Below the pieces are notes generated by a model. The model did not search any database. It saw only the letters and a program-made list of their open reading frames with translations, and was not told the DNA's origin. Source: Allodiplogaster sudhausi (taxonomy: Eukaryota > Nematoda > Chromadorea > Rhabditida > Diplogasteridae). Taken from it: DNA of 64,000 nucleotides. How positions within the stretch are numbered: position 1 is the first letter of the stretch; every line of letters begins with the position of its first letter. The position numbers and the translations under genes were made by a program. Location: assembly GCA_945643635.1 (NCBI GenBank), contig CALZFC010000018.1, forward strand, positions 5,665,001 to 5,729,000. The letters run 5' to 3'. Positions 1 through 11,973 of this stretch are shown here, piece after piece.

Positions 1-663
1 CAGATTGTTGTATCCAGACCAACAGTCGGTCACCACTGTTCCACCAGGGTTGACGTTGTTCTGGATGATGGATTCCAGAGTCGGAGCATCTCGCTTAGCG
101 GTGATGACGACGAAGACGAGCTTGGTCCCATCTTGTATTCCACCGACCAGCCAGTCTTGCCTGACTCTCCTTCCTTTGTTGTATTTCCTCCGGACGATGC
201 AAGTCTCGTCGATCTGGACGACAGTGCCTGGACCTCCCACGGTGGGCATTTTGGTGTAATACTCCACGAAGACATCGCGGATATATTGACACCACTGCAC
301 CACCGTGTTCTTGTCCATCTTGCACGTCTGCGCCATGGTATCGACTGTGCCCATGTCCTTGCACATCAGATAGGACAGAAGGATGATCTTCTTCCTGTCT
401 CCTCTCATCTTTTCGAAGAACGTACCCTTCAGGTAGCTCCCCTTGTTGCATTCGTGCTTCCACCGTTGTGTCCCACCTTGAGGAGAAGACTGCCGGGTGA
501 CAGACATCTTGTTGCTACAATGGGCACACAGCCTGTCCTTCCAGAGCAAGCCCAGATCTGACAGCCACTCATCGAATTCAGCATCTGATTTCGCTGTCAG
601 CTGCGGCCAAGTGGAGGAAAGGTCGAATTCTCTCAGGGAAAGCAAGTAAGCTTGAGCATTCAT
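1..663 (-). CDS. Merlin/ISXO2-like (IS1595-type) DDE transposase, partial at left edge
   Basis: The frame opens at an ATG at 663 and stays open to base 1, giving 221 codons; the 3' part lies outside the window. Near residues 45-72 is a zinc-ribbon-like Cys set (CAHC with Cys codons at 528 and 519, a third at 450). The catalytic core follows: the motif VVQIDE with the first Asp at 210-208, then DWLVGGIQDG, then TVVTDCWSGYNNL with the second Asp at 27-25. This order and spacing are those of the ISXO2-like domain that defines Merlin DNA transposons. The third catalytic residue would lie beyond the edge. The visible part has no stop or frameshift. No terminal inverted repeat was recognised to its right, so whether the element is complete is unknown. 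Confidence 0.85.
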   Translation of the reverse strand, partial: MNAQAYLLSLREFDLSSTWPQLTAKSDAEFDEWLSDLGLLWKDRLCAHCSNKMSVTRQSSPQGGTQRWKHECNKGSYLKGTFFEKMRGDRKKIILLSYLMCKDMGTVDTMAQTCKMDKNTVVQWCQYIRDVFVEYYTKMPTVGGPGTVVQIDETCIVRRKYNKGRRVRQDWLVGGIQDGTKLVFVVITAKRDAPTLESIIQNNVNPGGTVVTDCWSGYNNL

Positions 664-731
664 TCTCTCTCAATTAGAACAAGATTAGAATTGCATTCAA
701 AAAGCAGACAAAAGGGTAACGTTAGCATATT

Positions 732-1045
732 TTGATGGTTTGATGATGATCCAAGCTTGCTGGTTCGAATCTTCGACTCTTCCCGCGTTGCACTTCATTA
801 AATCTGGCCCAATTAGCTCTGTTTTTCATCCAGTGGCAACGTATATTCACGCCTTGCTCTGTATATTCACAGTTTGCAAGCGTCTCAGTTGATGGTTTGA
901 TGATGATCCAAGCTTGCTGGTTCGAATCTTCGACTCTTCCCGCGTTGCACTTCATTAAATCTGGCCCAATTAGCTCTGTTTTTCATCCAGTGGCAACGTA
1001 TATTCACGCCTTGCTCTGTATATTCACAGTTTGCAAGCGTCTCAG
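732..1045. repeat. Tandem direct duplication, 2 x 157 bp
   Basis: Bases 732-888 and 889-1045 appear identical by eye. The unit ends in two copies of GTATATTCACnnnnTTGC-like sequence. The open frames that cross it on the minus strand repeat with it and have no recognisable product. Confidence 0.9.
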
Positions 1046-1757
1046 CGTTCCATCGTTCATATGTTGATCTCTGTATACCATACTCCATGTCTGTGTTGTT
1101 GTTGTTAAAAATGTACAATGCCCTTAGGCGTGTGAACGAATAGAGAGAGCAAATGAATAATTTATTAGAAGATAATCGCAGATTCGTGTTCCTCATACAA
1201 AAGTACCTTAGAAAGATGTATTATTATGCATATTTGGATTAAAAAGTGATTAAAGTTAATTAAAATGTAAATATATAATTTTAATAAGTAAAAATAGTAA
1301 ATACAATTCCAATGAGCTATGCGACTACTTTAGGTGCAATAGTGGTGCACCCGGTGTGATTTTTGTGCACGCGTGCCTAGTGCACTATATTATGCCCCCC
1401 TCCCCAACTAGGATAGCACCTCTGTTCAATCTCTTTGCATCCTCTGGACTTTTCCCGCAAAATTCTCTAGAAATTCCTCCTTATGCGTTATTATTTGGCG
1501 ATAAGGGGAAGAAAGGAAAAAAGATGAAGACATTCAGAGAATGAGAGAGAGAAGTGAGAGACAAGAGAAAGAAGAGAGAGAAGAGAGAGAGAGGAGAGAG
1601 AGAAGAGAGAGAGAGAGAGAGTAAAGAGGAAAGAGAAAAGAGAGAGAATTAGAAAGCGAGAGGAATTCCCACACATGAATATGAATTCCCTCGAGAAGCC
1701 GCCCGTGTATCACGAGGCCAAAATGTCGGAAGACGGATTTTGACTCCAGGAAACATT

Positions 1758-1799
<42 letters not shown>

Positions 1800-2170
1800 G
1801 ATTCCGGCTACTGTAGGGGGCCGGGGAATAGGGAAGTATTTAAAAAATATTTTATCAGAGTATCAACTTGGTCCTACACGGCCCATAATAGATGATGCAT
1901 GTACTATGTACATATGTACCTCATCAGGAAAATCATCTATTAATCAAGCGATTAATGGGCAGTAAGTATGCACTCTATTGAAAATTGTATTTGAACAAGT
2001 CTTTTTTTTAATTGTCTGTTCCATTTTTGTAAAAAGGATTAAAATTATAAAAGATGAACAAAAAATAAATTGATGCCAATCAGTAGAAGATCACCCATTC
2101 TCACAAGCTCCAGCGAAGGAATGACCATAGATTGTGCTTCTCTGCCACAATGGTGGTGAAAATAACGGAA
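1046..2170. other. No gene recognised; two GA microsatellites
   Basis: AT-rich sequence with purine (GA)n tracts at about 1539-1650 and 1761-1794. Open frames here are short or made of microsatellite translation. I see no coding signal. Confidence 0.6.
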
Positions 2171-2501
2171 AACAATTTAAAAAAGAAAATCCTTTAGGCA
2201 CAGCAAAGCGGTACAGATACCCAAATAGTGTCAGCGCTACACTACTTGAGGTTCGGCGGATACAATTAGGTATGTATGTATATGCAAGTACCTGATTCGT
2301 AATCAAGCAGTCATGCAGTAATCTAGATTGATGCGAGAACTTTTGTTAAAATTTAAAATTGAATAATCTATGCAGATATACTTTTTAATTCAAATTGGTT
2401 GATCATCAACCCGTTTCTTCACTTCGCATCGAGCTCATTTCACCCGATTGCCTGGCCGGCGCGTGGTCGGCTCTTCCCTCGCTCTCCTCTTCGCTCGGCT
2501 C
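2171..2501 (+). promoter_or_regulatory. 5' flank of gene A, shared with the 5' flank of gene 3
   Basis: This stretch aligns with about 51630-52093 upstream of gene 3, including TACCTGATTCGTAATCAAGC and GGTTGATCATCAA. The last 60 bases before the ATG hold the GCCGGCGCGTGGT leader motif at 2455-2467, followed by CT-rich sequence. It is the likely promoter and 5' UTR; the transcription start is not known. Confidence 0.5.
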
Positions 2502-2585
2502 ATGCTGCCGTTTCGGAAGCTCGTCGCTCTTGTGGTCATCCTCGCCGTTGTCCACATTCATCTCAACTTATCTGAGGCGACTAAA
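2502..2585 (+). CDS. Gene A exon 1, signal peptide
   Basis: ATG at 2502 starts a classic signal sequence: basic FRK, a hydrophobic stretch, then SEATK. The donor is GTGGTG at 2586 or, as in gene 3, GTGCGA at 2589; both keep phase 0. The matching gene 3 exon at 52094 differs at few residues. Confidence 0.85.
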
Positions 2586-5177
2586 GTGGTGCGAACTTCT
2601 GTTCATTCTGACTACTTTGCAATTTAATTAAATTTAACATTTTATTCTTAATAATTATTTTTAACCGATTATGAAATGTTGAAAGCTTTAAGAGAGCCTC
2701 TCTGTAAGGATCAAGCTGCCCTCAATGGGGGCCTGCCCCGGCGCAAAATTTTTCGATTCCGTTATCCAAAATTTTAATAGGGGTATCCATACCCACTGTA
2801 AACAAGATTAGTAGATCAATTTTGTTATAAAAAATTTTTTCTTGTCTAGGCATGCAAAAGTAAGGAAAAAGTCTAATTCGCCATAACTTTCTTTAATAGC
2901 AAAGTTTTTCAATTTTCTTTTTTTTATTAGCATTCCCATTGAATTCTAAACAAACGACCTTTAGACGTCATTCGAAAAATATTTCATTTTCATATCGAAA
3001 AATTATTTTAAATATTTCAATTTGACCGTTAAATACCTTATACTCAAAACGTTTTGGGTGCTATATCTCAAATTGTAGAGCGTTAAAAACTGTATAACAT
3101 ATCTTCTTTTCGTTTAGCCTGGATGTCCCCTAAGCTGTCAAAAATAGACTCAAATAGGGGCACCTCGGAGATGAACGATTCAAGGGATGCGGGAAGAACG
3201 GGTTAAATTCTTGTTGTAACATAAAATGAACCACTTCATTCGATTCAGCGCGTTTTTCTTTTCATAAAACCTATATTTCAAAATTCCATGACTATCGTTT
3301 TCCATGAAAAAAACGCATTTTGCGATTTTTCTACCATAGACAGAAAATGACCTAAAACTATTCGAATCGCTATATTTTCAACAATTTCAAAGACTACAGA
3401 ATGTGAATTGTACTATTCTGTACGCGACAAAATTCTCTACAAAATATCTCCTTTACATCTGGATACAGTGTCCCCACGAATCACAGTATCGATTTTCCAA
3501 TGGCCGTCGCGTCAAAACTGACTGCTTCTCATTTTGCAACTTTTCGTGCAATACGAATATTTCCTACTCATCCAATACATCATTCTGCTCCACACAGCAC
3601 ACTGAGTGTGGAAAAAATGTTTATTTTCCAGATTTCCCGTGTTTGGTTTCATGAATTTACAAAAATTTTGTCTAAATAGGTTATTTTACTGGTTAGTAAT
3701 TCAACATTTTGTTTTTTTTCGAAAGCTTTAATGCCGCAAGTAATAATTTTATTTCATCAACGTTTGATAACAAAAGAAATAGCAGGAAACGTGGAATCTC
3801 GACTTTTTCTTAGACCTGCATGAGTTCGAAAGAGTCCTGAAAACGATTAACTGGGACATTAATATGAATGATATGTACTAGCAGCAATAAGGATAAGCAA
3901 TATGGAGTAATACGATTATTATTGTAACCCACACTCCGCTTCTGTGCCTTGCAGGTCTTATAGACGTAGTAGAAGACGAGGAGGATGATGACGAGAACGG
4001 CGACAATGACGAAAAGAGTCACAGACATTCCGTGATGCTCGACTGAAGGAAGAAAACAATCAGTGCCGTAACCAATGTCGTATAACTATTTTAAGAAAAA
4101 AAAACTGTTCTGCTGACCTGGAGTGCACATCACACCAGAAAAGCCATCAGCGCAAACGCAGGTGAACTCAAACTCCGAGACCCTCTTGCACGTCGTGTTA
4201 GGGGGGCAATCGCACATTTTGAAAACTCTAAACTTGCACGAAAACCTTGATAACTATAACCGTTGAAAGACAGCTTTTATTACAATGCGATCCATTATAT
4301 AAAGCCAAACATCACGGATGGATAATTCTCTAACAGTAATCTTTATGTTCGGGCTGTCAGACGCTATGTCATATACGTACATATATGATCTTGTGAAGTG
4401 GTGCTGAATATACTTTAAAATGCACATATAATAACTCATTAAACCATTTTATCTTTCTTTCTTAAAACTTGTTCTAACCACACTCTCCAATACACTTTAA
4501 AAAAAGTAATATAGTATGGAAATAGAAATTCAGTACCAACAGTCACTTATCGTTAGTCATACAATTTTAAGCTGACAAATGGCGAACTAAAAACATGTTT
4601 GATTATCGCAGATCAGAAGCTTTGTTAGAATAATTCATCTTCAAAATGTGTTCTATGGGTTGTTACCGATGGGTTCTCCACGTCTTCGGCGAATTCGGTT
4701 TGGCTGTGCGCTATTACTCTATTCTCAGCTGTGATGTCGAACTGCGGGTCAGTTTCGAATTCTTCCTCTTCGTCACCTTCCTGCGAGAAAAGCTCATGGA
4801 GCACCGCATCTGTTTCTTCAGATTCAATCGGAATTGGTGGGTTCTGTAAGCAAAATGCTTGATCAATGCAACCATCAAATATTCTTCCTAACTTTCTTTT
4901 GTTGCTGAGCGAGGCGTGAGAAGATGGAAGCAATTTGGCGATAATTTAAAAGTTCATGTGGTGCGAACAACAGCTTGTCTTGGCCATCCACTGCGTTTCT
5001 CATGCGTTGTTCTGCCGCGCGAGGGTCAATTTTTACTTTAGAGCGCCACCCTTCATAGAAAATCTTCTTTATAAATTCCTTTGAGCGTTCGGGAAGTCGC
5101 TCCCCTTTCTTGCGGTCACGATGGGCCCATCCTTCCTTGGTTTTCTTTCCGTTCTCTGTATTCTCCTAAGGCAAAGA

Positions 5178-5218
<41 letters not shown>

Positions 5219-8200
5219 GGGCAGGTAATTAACAATATAATTAATCAAACCTCCAGTGATGCAACTGCAGCCTGCACCTCAGGGTAGGCACGTTTCTCCT
5301 GAACACCTTCTAGTGCACAGGTATAATACTGTAAGGAAATGTCTCGTAAAGTGAAGCGCTCCGGGATGTAGTTATGCTTGCCAATGAGAAGATGTCTTGC
5401 AAGTTGGCTCGAGCTGAGAAATTCAGACGTACATGCCTCTTCGGGACACCGAAACAGATGGGTCTCAAGGGTGCATATGTCGGAGTCTTCTGCAGCACAG
5501 TAGCTTTCAGTCGAATCAAGAGGTGGGGCACTGGTTGTGCTTTCTTCCGAACGCATGCGCCTTCCAGGTATCGACCAGAAGTCGATCATGTTGCTGAGTT
5601 TGCCTCCGCTCCTCCGAGTGGATGAAATCGCGACATTCGAAGTCATTGTGGAATACAGAACAACTTTTCCAGACCCGATGCGAGAGTGCCGATAGGTGCG
5701 GACTCCTTCTTTTTCAAACACAAACGTATTAAGAGTTGAAATCCCGTGGATTTTCGTTGTGGAAGCTTTGGCACTTGTCAGGGTTCTGACATACACAGAT
5801 AGTCCGGACAGTTGCTTACTGCCATGAAGAACAGCTTGAAAAAATTCGTCTGCATTTTTGACGTCATGTCCAGAGTCCACGTAATCGTGAACTTTACGTT
5901 TCACGACTGCAGCGAAGCGATCGCATGCTGACTTCCCTGCCTGAGCCTCACTGAAGAAGTACGAAGCGATCTCTACGTTAGTTCTTGTTGAGATATCATG
6001 TAGACTGGCGATCGTAGCACTGCTCTTATAGCACCCTGGTAAAGGAAAAGTGGTCCAATAATAGCTTTTCTAATATTTCATTCGTTACGTACATACAGAG
6101 CAGAATATGACATACCGGCGTTGTCAGACCTAAGGTGAACCTTCTTAATTCCGACACGAGCCAGTTCAAGGAGAACATGAGCGATATTTGAAGTAACGGC
6201 AGTTGTGTCCTGAATATAGGAACATTTACTGCAATGTCGGCTGAAATAACTTCAAAATCGTACCTGAAGATCTCCTTCCATAATTTGAACGAAAGTATGC
6301 TGAGTTAGTTCACCATTAACTCTGGCAAGAACGTGACTAATATGCCAAGAAATTCCACGCTTGGCGTAATAATCCGTAGTCTTCTCACGTGCAAAGAGGG
6401 GAAGCAGTTTCATCGCCCAATCGAGCGTAATCAGAGCTTCGCCGTTCCCCAAGTTTGAGACAAGGGACTCGCGGTCATGTTCACTTGCGACGGCGCGAAG
6501 CTGATGCTTTTTGAGATTTTCTATGGCTTCCTCTATTCTATGCCAGTCTGCGAGTTTCCGCTCCAATTTTCTCCGGCGTTCTGTTCGTGGAGATGCAGCC
6601 GTAATCAGAGCCGTGATGGTTTCGCGAATATCACCCAACGTAATCTGAAACTTGCACGCTATCGCTTGGAATTTTTTTGTGTTTTTCCTAACCTTTAATA
6701 GCTCACATCGGTCACAAATAAGATTGTGCATATGAACGTCTTCATCATCCGCTCCATCACAAGAGTTTGCGTACTCAGGCGTATGGGGATCGCTCAATCC
6801 GTGCTGGATACAGTGGTCCCCTATTCTTGATTTTCGCTTGATGTGGACCTTGTAGTCGGTTCTTAGATATTGCTTCACTTCCAAGATCTTGATCCTAAGC
6901 GACCCGAACCAATATTCGTCGATATCACCATCAGCCTTTAAGTTTTCAATCAATCCCAGAGCATCGTCGAAGGCCTGGGAATAAATTAACATTTTTTGTG
7001 TGCAACTCTCATATTAATGACCGACTTCCATAGCTTCGGCCACAAAGAAATCCACTCCATGGAGACTCTTACGGGTAGATGCGGTACAAGCAGACAGAAT
7101 TCGATAATGAGTTGCTGGCGACATCATCAAATGAACCTCGTCACTTTCTTCAAGATCTCTGAATAAAGTATAAAATTTTTAATGACATGGATAATTGCAA
7201 GGAATAATAACCTTTACCGTTTATAGAGCTCAATTATTTCTGTTGCGCTATGTTGTCGGAGAACATTGGGGTATTCAATAAGACTTCCATCCGACAGCTT
7301 CGAGGATCGTGTTCCGAACGGAAGGCTAGTCGAGATTTTGAAGCTGAAAAGCCCCTTTAACTTTTTAAAAATAAGTTGCAAACCCGGTCACATACCTGGT
7401 AATAAATTCAACGAAACGATTCACTTGCTCGTGTGTATACTTCTTTCGTTTAAGATCCCTTTCGATTTCCTTTCCTCCTCTATATGCGAGGCGCTTTGAT
7501 TTCGTGTAGAAATACTCCGTCAAGCCAGGTATATAACGCTGCACTTCAGCCAAGCCCAGAAGTGGTGTGACCAGTGAGAGCAGATGAAGTTTTTCAACTC
7601 GGGAATCCGCATTGAGAAACCGGGACTTTATGGATTTCATCAGGGCATCGTATTTGTCAGTTCTCTCTCTTTCATAAAGCTCCTCTAGGTCAACGGAAAC
7701 AATCATTTTCTTGAGCATTTCGGGGGAATCGGGAGCTACTATCTCATAAACCACTTCGAAAGCACTCCGCAAGTATTGTGCTTTTCTCCTCTGGGACCTT
7801 TCCGCAAGATCTCGGAAATCCATGCGCCGGATTATCTTCCCCTGTCCGATTGCTTTGAGGAAGGCATTGAATGTCTGCTTTGCAGATTCCGAGGCTGTTG
7901 ATACAGTTCGTTTCATCGGTGGTCCTTCATGGCGCGGCATGTACGATGGATCATCTTCTTGCGAGCATGTGGGATACTCTTGAACGCTTTCAGTGATAAC
8001 GTCTGGCGTTTTGGAGAAGCGGCGTTCCAGAAGGGGAGGGTCGAACGAATGTCCTGATTCCTGCACTTTGTTCTGGGTTCTGTCCCTTTCTAGCTCCTCT
8101 TTATGCGTCGTACACACAGCTGAAATTATACCAATGAATGTATGCAAGTGCTCGTTTATAATATCATGGAAATTCCTTGCCTATTATGGCGCAAAGAACT

Positions 8201-11200
8201 AACGCAATCCGATATGAAGTAGGACGTGATTCATAGCTAAGGCTGCTCTGGCTTCATTTTTCTCAACAACTGTGCTTCTCGTTACAACGGGGGGCGAAGA
8301 AAGACCGCTGGCTGATTCATGTTGTGAATACGGTGGAGGCAACGAGCACACCTTCCTTGTCGTCCCCCTCTTACGCTTGAAATGATAGAATTGATGAGAG
8401 CTCCAATCTGTTCCGAGTTCCTTTATATGCTTGTCGCATATGTATCTCTCGCCAACTGAACCAATCTGAAGAAATCGTTCCAAAATAATTAACTATTAAA
8501 TTTTATAAATTTACTTCAGCTTCGTTGTCGTAATTCCAGTCGAATTCTCCAGCCCCTCTGGATAATATCATATCAAGAAGATTAGTAGTTCCCAGTGAGT
8601 TGACAGCTTCTTCGTTAATTAGTTCGCGCATTCTAAATTACCATCGAAAATAAATGATAAGTGTAATCATAAATGCGACTCTAACTTTCTCTTTGCGCCT
8701 TGACAGTCGGTGCTCACTTGAGACACGGCAGGACGCTCGTTTGTCTCCTCAGTTGTCTTGCGGAGGATTGAGAAATAGCAAGGGATGTCTTCTTCGACTG
8801 CCAGCGGAAGCTTAACGTCATCACGAGGTGGAAGAACATCTTCCAATCCACGCTTGCCCCGGTGTATGGGATGAGCGTAATATTCGACGAGGAACAGCAG
8901 CAACAGAAGAAGTACGCGCATTCAGTCTAAATGATGAAAAATAAATTTACATATGTACATACGAGAAATTTACATACATATCAATATGCGAGAAATGGAT
9001 AGACACGTTAATAGTAAAACATGGCAAAAAGAAGAAGGCAAGAATAGTTTTCTATGTTCTGAAGGAACAGTGGCTGCTGATGCGAGAGAAGAGCTTCCCT
9101 CGAGTCTCATTTCTGTCCCAGTCGCCCCTCCCCCCCCCCCCTCCCCCCTCCCGGTGGGAGAGAAATGCACCACCCGACACGACATACGGCAATTACAGCG
9201 TCTCCTCCTGCCAGTGCCAGGCACCACCACTCTCGCATTGTGTTCCTACCCTTGGGGCTGACACGAGTTCTGTTACATCTTTGCCATGGCAGAGGGAACA
9301 CATCATCATCTCCCTTGGCTGTATGTTTCTTCTCCTTCTCGTCGTAATTCTACACTTACCAAAAATACAACGGCCAAATATACAAGAATGTATTGCAACT
9401 AACAAAAAACATCCGATTTGTTACATTTTTGAGATTCAGCTTATCTCTTACAACTCAGAGATCCTAAAAGGAAACTTCCGAATATGAAAAGTGCTACACG
9501 AATATCCTTATTGCTGCTAGTATATATCATTCATATTAATGTCCCAGTTAATCGTTTTCAGGACTCTTTCGAACTCATGCAGGTCTAAGAAAAAGTCGAG
9601 ATTCCACGTTTCCTGCTATTTCTTTTGTTATCAAACGTTGATGAAATAAAATTATTACTTGCGGCATTAAAGCTTTCGAAAAAAACAAAATGTTGAATTA
9701 CTAACCAGTAAAATAACCTATTTAGACAAAATTTTTGTAAATTCATGAAACCAAACACGGGAAATCTGGAAAATAAACATTTTTTTCCACACTCAGTGTG
9801 CTGTGTGGAGCAGAATGACGTATTGGATGAGTAGGAAATATTCATATTGCACGAAAAGTTGCAAAATGAGAAGCAGTCAGTTTTGACGCGACGGCCATTG
9901 GAAAATCGATACTGTGATTCGTGGGGACACTGTATCCAGATGTAAAGGAGATATTTTGTAGAGAATTTTGTCGCGTACAGAATAGTACAATTCACATTCT
10001 GTAGTCTTTGAAACTGTTGAAAATATAGCGATTCGAATAGTTTTAGGTCATTTTCTGTCTATGGTAGAAAAATCGCAAAATGCGTTTTTTTCATGGAAAA
10101 CGATAGTCATGGAATTTTGAAATATAGGTTTTATGAAAAGAAAAACGCGCTGAATCGAATGAAGTGGTTCATTTTATGTTACAACAAGAATTTAACCCGT
10201 TCTTCCCGCATCCCTTGAATCGTTCATCTCCGAGGTGCCCCTATTTGAGTCTATTTTTGACAGCTTAGGGGACATCCAGGCTAAACGAAAAGAAGATATG
10301 TTATACAGTTTTTAACGCTCTACAATTTGAGATATAGCACCCAAAACGTTTTGAGTATAAGGTATTCAACGGTCAAATTGAAATATTTAAAATAATTTTT
10401 CGATATGAAAATGAAATATTTTTCGAATGACGTCTAAAGGTCGTTTGTTTAGAATTCAATGGGAATGCTAATAAAAAAATGAAAATTTAAAAATATTGAG
10501 TTTGAAGCGAGATACGTCAATTCTTAAATTATCCATACTTTTACCTGTTCACGCAAGAATATTTTTTGAAAAAAAAATTTTGCCATTTAATCTTGTTACT
10601 GGGGCCCAGTGCCATGCCGGAATATGTTTTCACACTCGAACTCCAACATCTGGATCTGGGGCAGGCCCTACTGGAGGCATACGGAGAGGCTCTCTTAAGG
10701 TCAAGTGCGCCGACTGGCAGAGTGAGAAGTACAGGGAATGCCATTCCGTGAATGAGTATTGTGTGTACGAAATCCAATCGAACAGCCTCCTTGTTCAGTT
10801 TTGCCAACACGAGAAATTTGCACGGACCCGTCAAGGATGTTTTATAAGTCAGCTTCTTTTTCCGCATAACAATTCCCGCATCAATCGCTGCTGTTGAAAT
10901 ATGTATGTTCTTCTAGCCACTTCTATTTTGGCCAGAAACTATCTAAAGTATGTTCAGTGAGAAGCTCTCACCTTGTGAGAATATTCAGAGTACAAGAAAA
11001 AACAGCGGTTTCTCATTCAAGTGCATATTCTCCGATCCTTTTGTTGATTGTACTTTTGCAAGAAGGGAGCAAGGGGAACTATGACAAAACTTTCAAGAAT
11101 GCAATCGGCAAAAATGAAAAGAAATTTGTTTAAATTATCGCTTAATTGGTTGAGTTGTAATAATGCTGTCCTTTTTAAGATTTTATTGATGGCAAATTCG

Positions 11201-11488
11201 ACAAGGTCGTCTGCACTTGCAATGATTGCAAACTTTTTATTCGCGATGTTAATGAGGCCAAGGAAAGGATTGCCATGTATCTCAATACTTTGGGGTATAA
11301 AGGAACGGGCTCACAACGGATTGAATTCGACAAGGTTGGCCACTTATGTTACACGAAATCAGTGAATTTTTATAAAGATTAGAATAAACAGTAAAGGTCA
11401 AAGATAATACAATTTGTTATTCTGACCACATTTCAGATGAAAGCTGTTCTGGGGTCCAGCTTGCCTGAACTGGAGAAGGTAAGCTTGT

Positions 11489-11526
<38 letters not shown>

Positions 11527-11923
11527 GAAGAAAGAGTAGAGAGAGAGTGTGTGGACAGGGAAGGAGGGAAGTACTTTGAAGAATCCACTATGTCATCTGC
11601 GACCACTTTCTGAGTATTTGTCAATTTAATTTAATTTTTTGTTTCATAATATTTTAAAATGTTTTCTATAATTATTTTAAGAGAGTAAAATGTTAAACTC
11701 TTTATTACTTGTTTCATATTCAACCACATTTGCTCTATTAAGAGGTTAAAAAAAATGTCAAACTTTAAGTTCAACTGCCCGGATTGGCAGAATCAGGAGG
11801 ACGGCGGCTTCAAGTGCACTTCTGCGGCACCGTATTGTGTTAACGAAATCACAGCGAGCGATGGCTTCGTGCAGTTTTGTGCACGCGAATGGCTCTATCC
11901 CTATCATCGATGTGACATATGTC

Positions 11924-11973
<50 letters not shown>

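Larger units (their letters stand above)
2692..10694 (-). mobile_element. 8.0-kb TTAA-flanked DNA transposon with long terminal inverted repeats
   Basis: Both ends read inward as GAGAGCCTCTC and are flanked by TTAA (2688-2691 and 10695-10698), the target duplication. The outer 210-220 bp of the two ends are diverged but keep the same landmarks (GGGCCTGCCCC, then a GTAA(A)CAAGATTA block). The next about 980 bp are near-identical inverted repeats (2915-3895 and 9503-10485). Inside, on the minus strand, lie an intact 12-exon gene (8921-4625) and an EGF-transmembrane fragment (4217-3929). TTAA duplications are known for piggyBac and Kolobok elements, but the encoded protein matches neither by eye, so the superfamily is open. 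The insertion is at the 3' end of gene A intron 1. Confidence 0.85.

Noticed and set aside
133..561. Plus-strand open frame of 142 codons
   Set aside because: It is antisense to the Merlin/ISXO2-like frame, which has a clear domain; the plus-strand translation has no motif.
732..1045. CRISPR-like array
   Set aside because: Two direct copies only, no spacers, and the setting is eukaryotic.
3403..3654. 83-codon frame with several Cys in the inverted repeat, mirrored at 9995-9585
   Set aside because: It lies in repeat DNA, has no signal peptide, splice partner or conserved spacing, and is kept only because the arms are identical.
9080..9487. Overlapping frames on both strands around a Pro-rich stretch
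   Set aside because: They come from a pyrimidine run and have no domain; treated as non-coding transposon interior.
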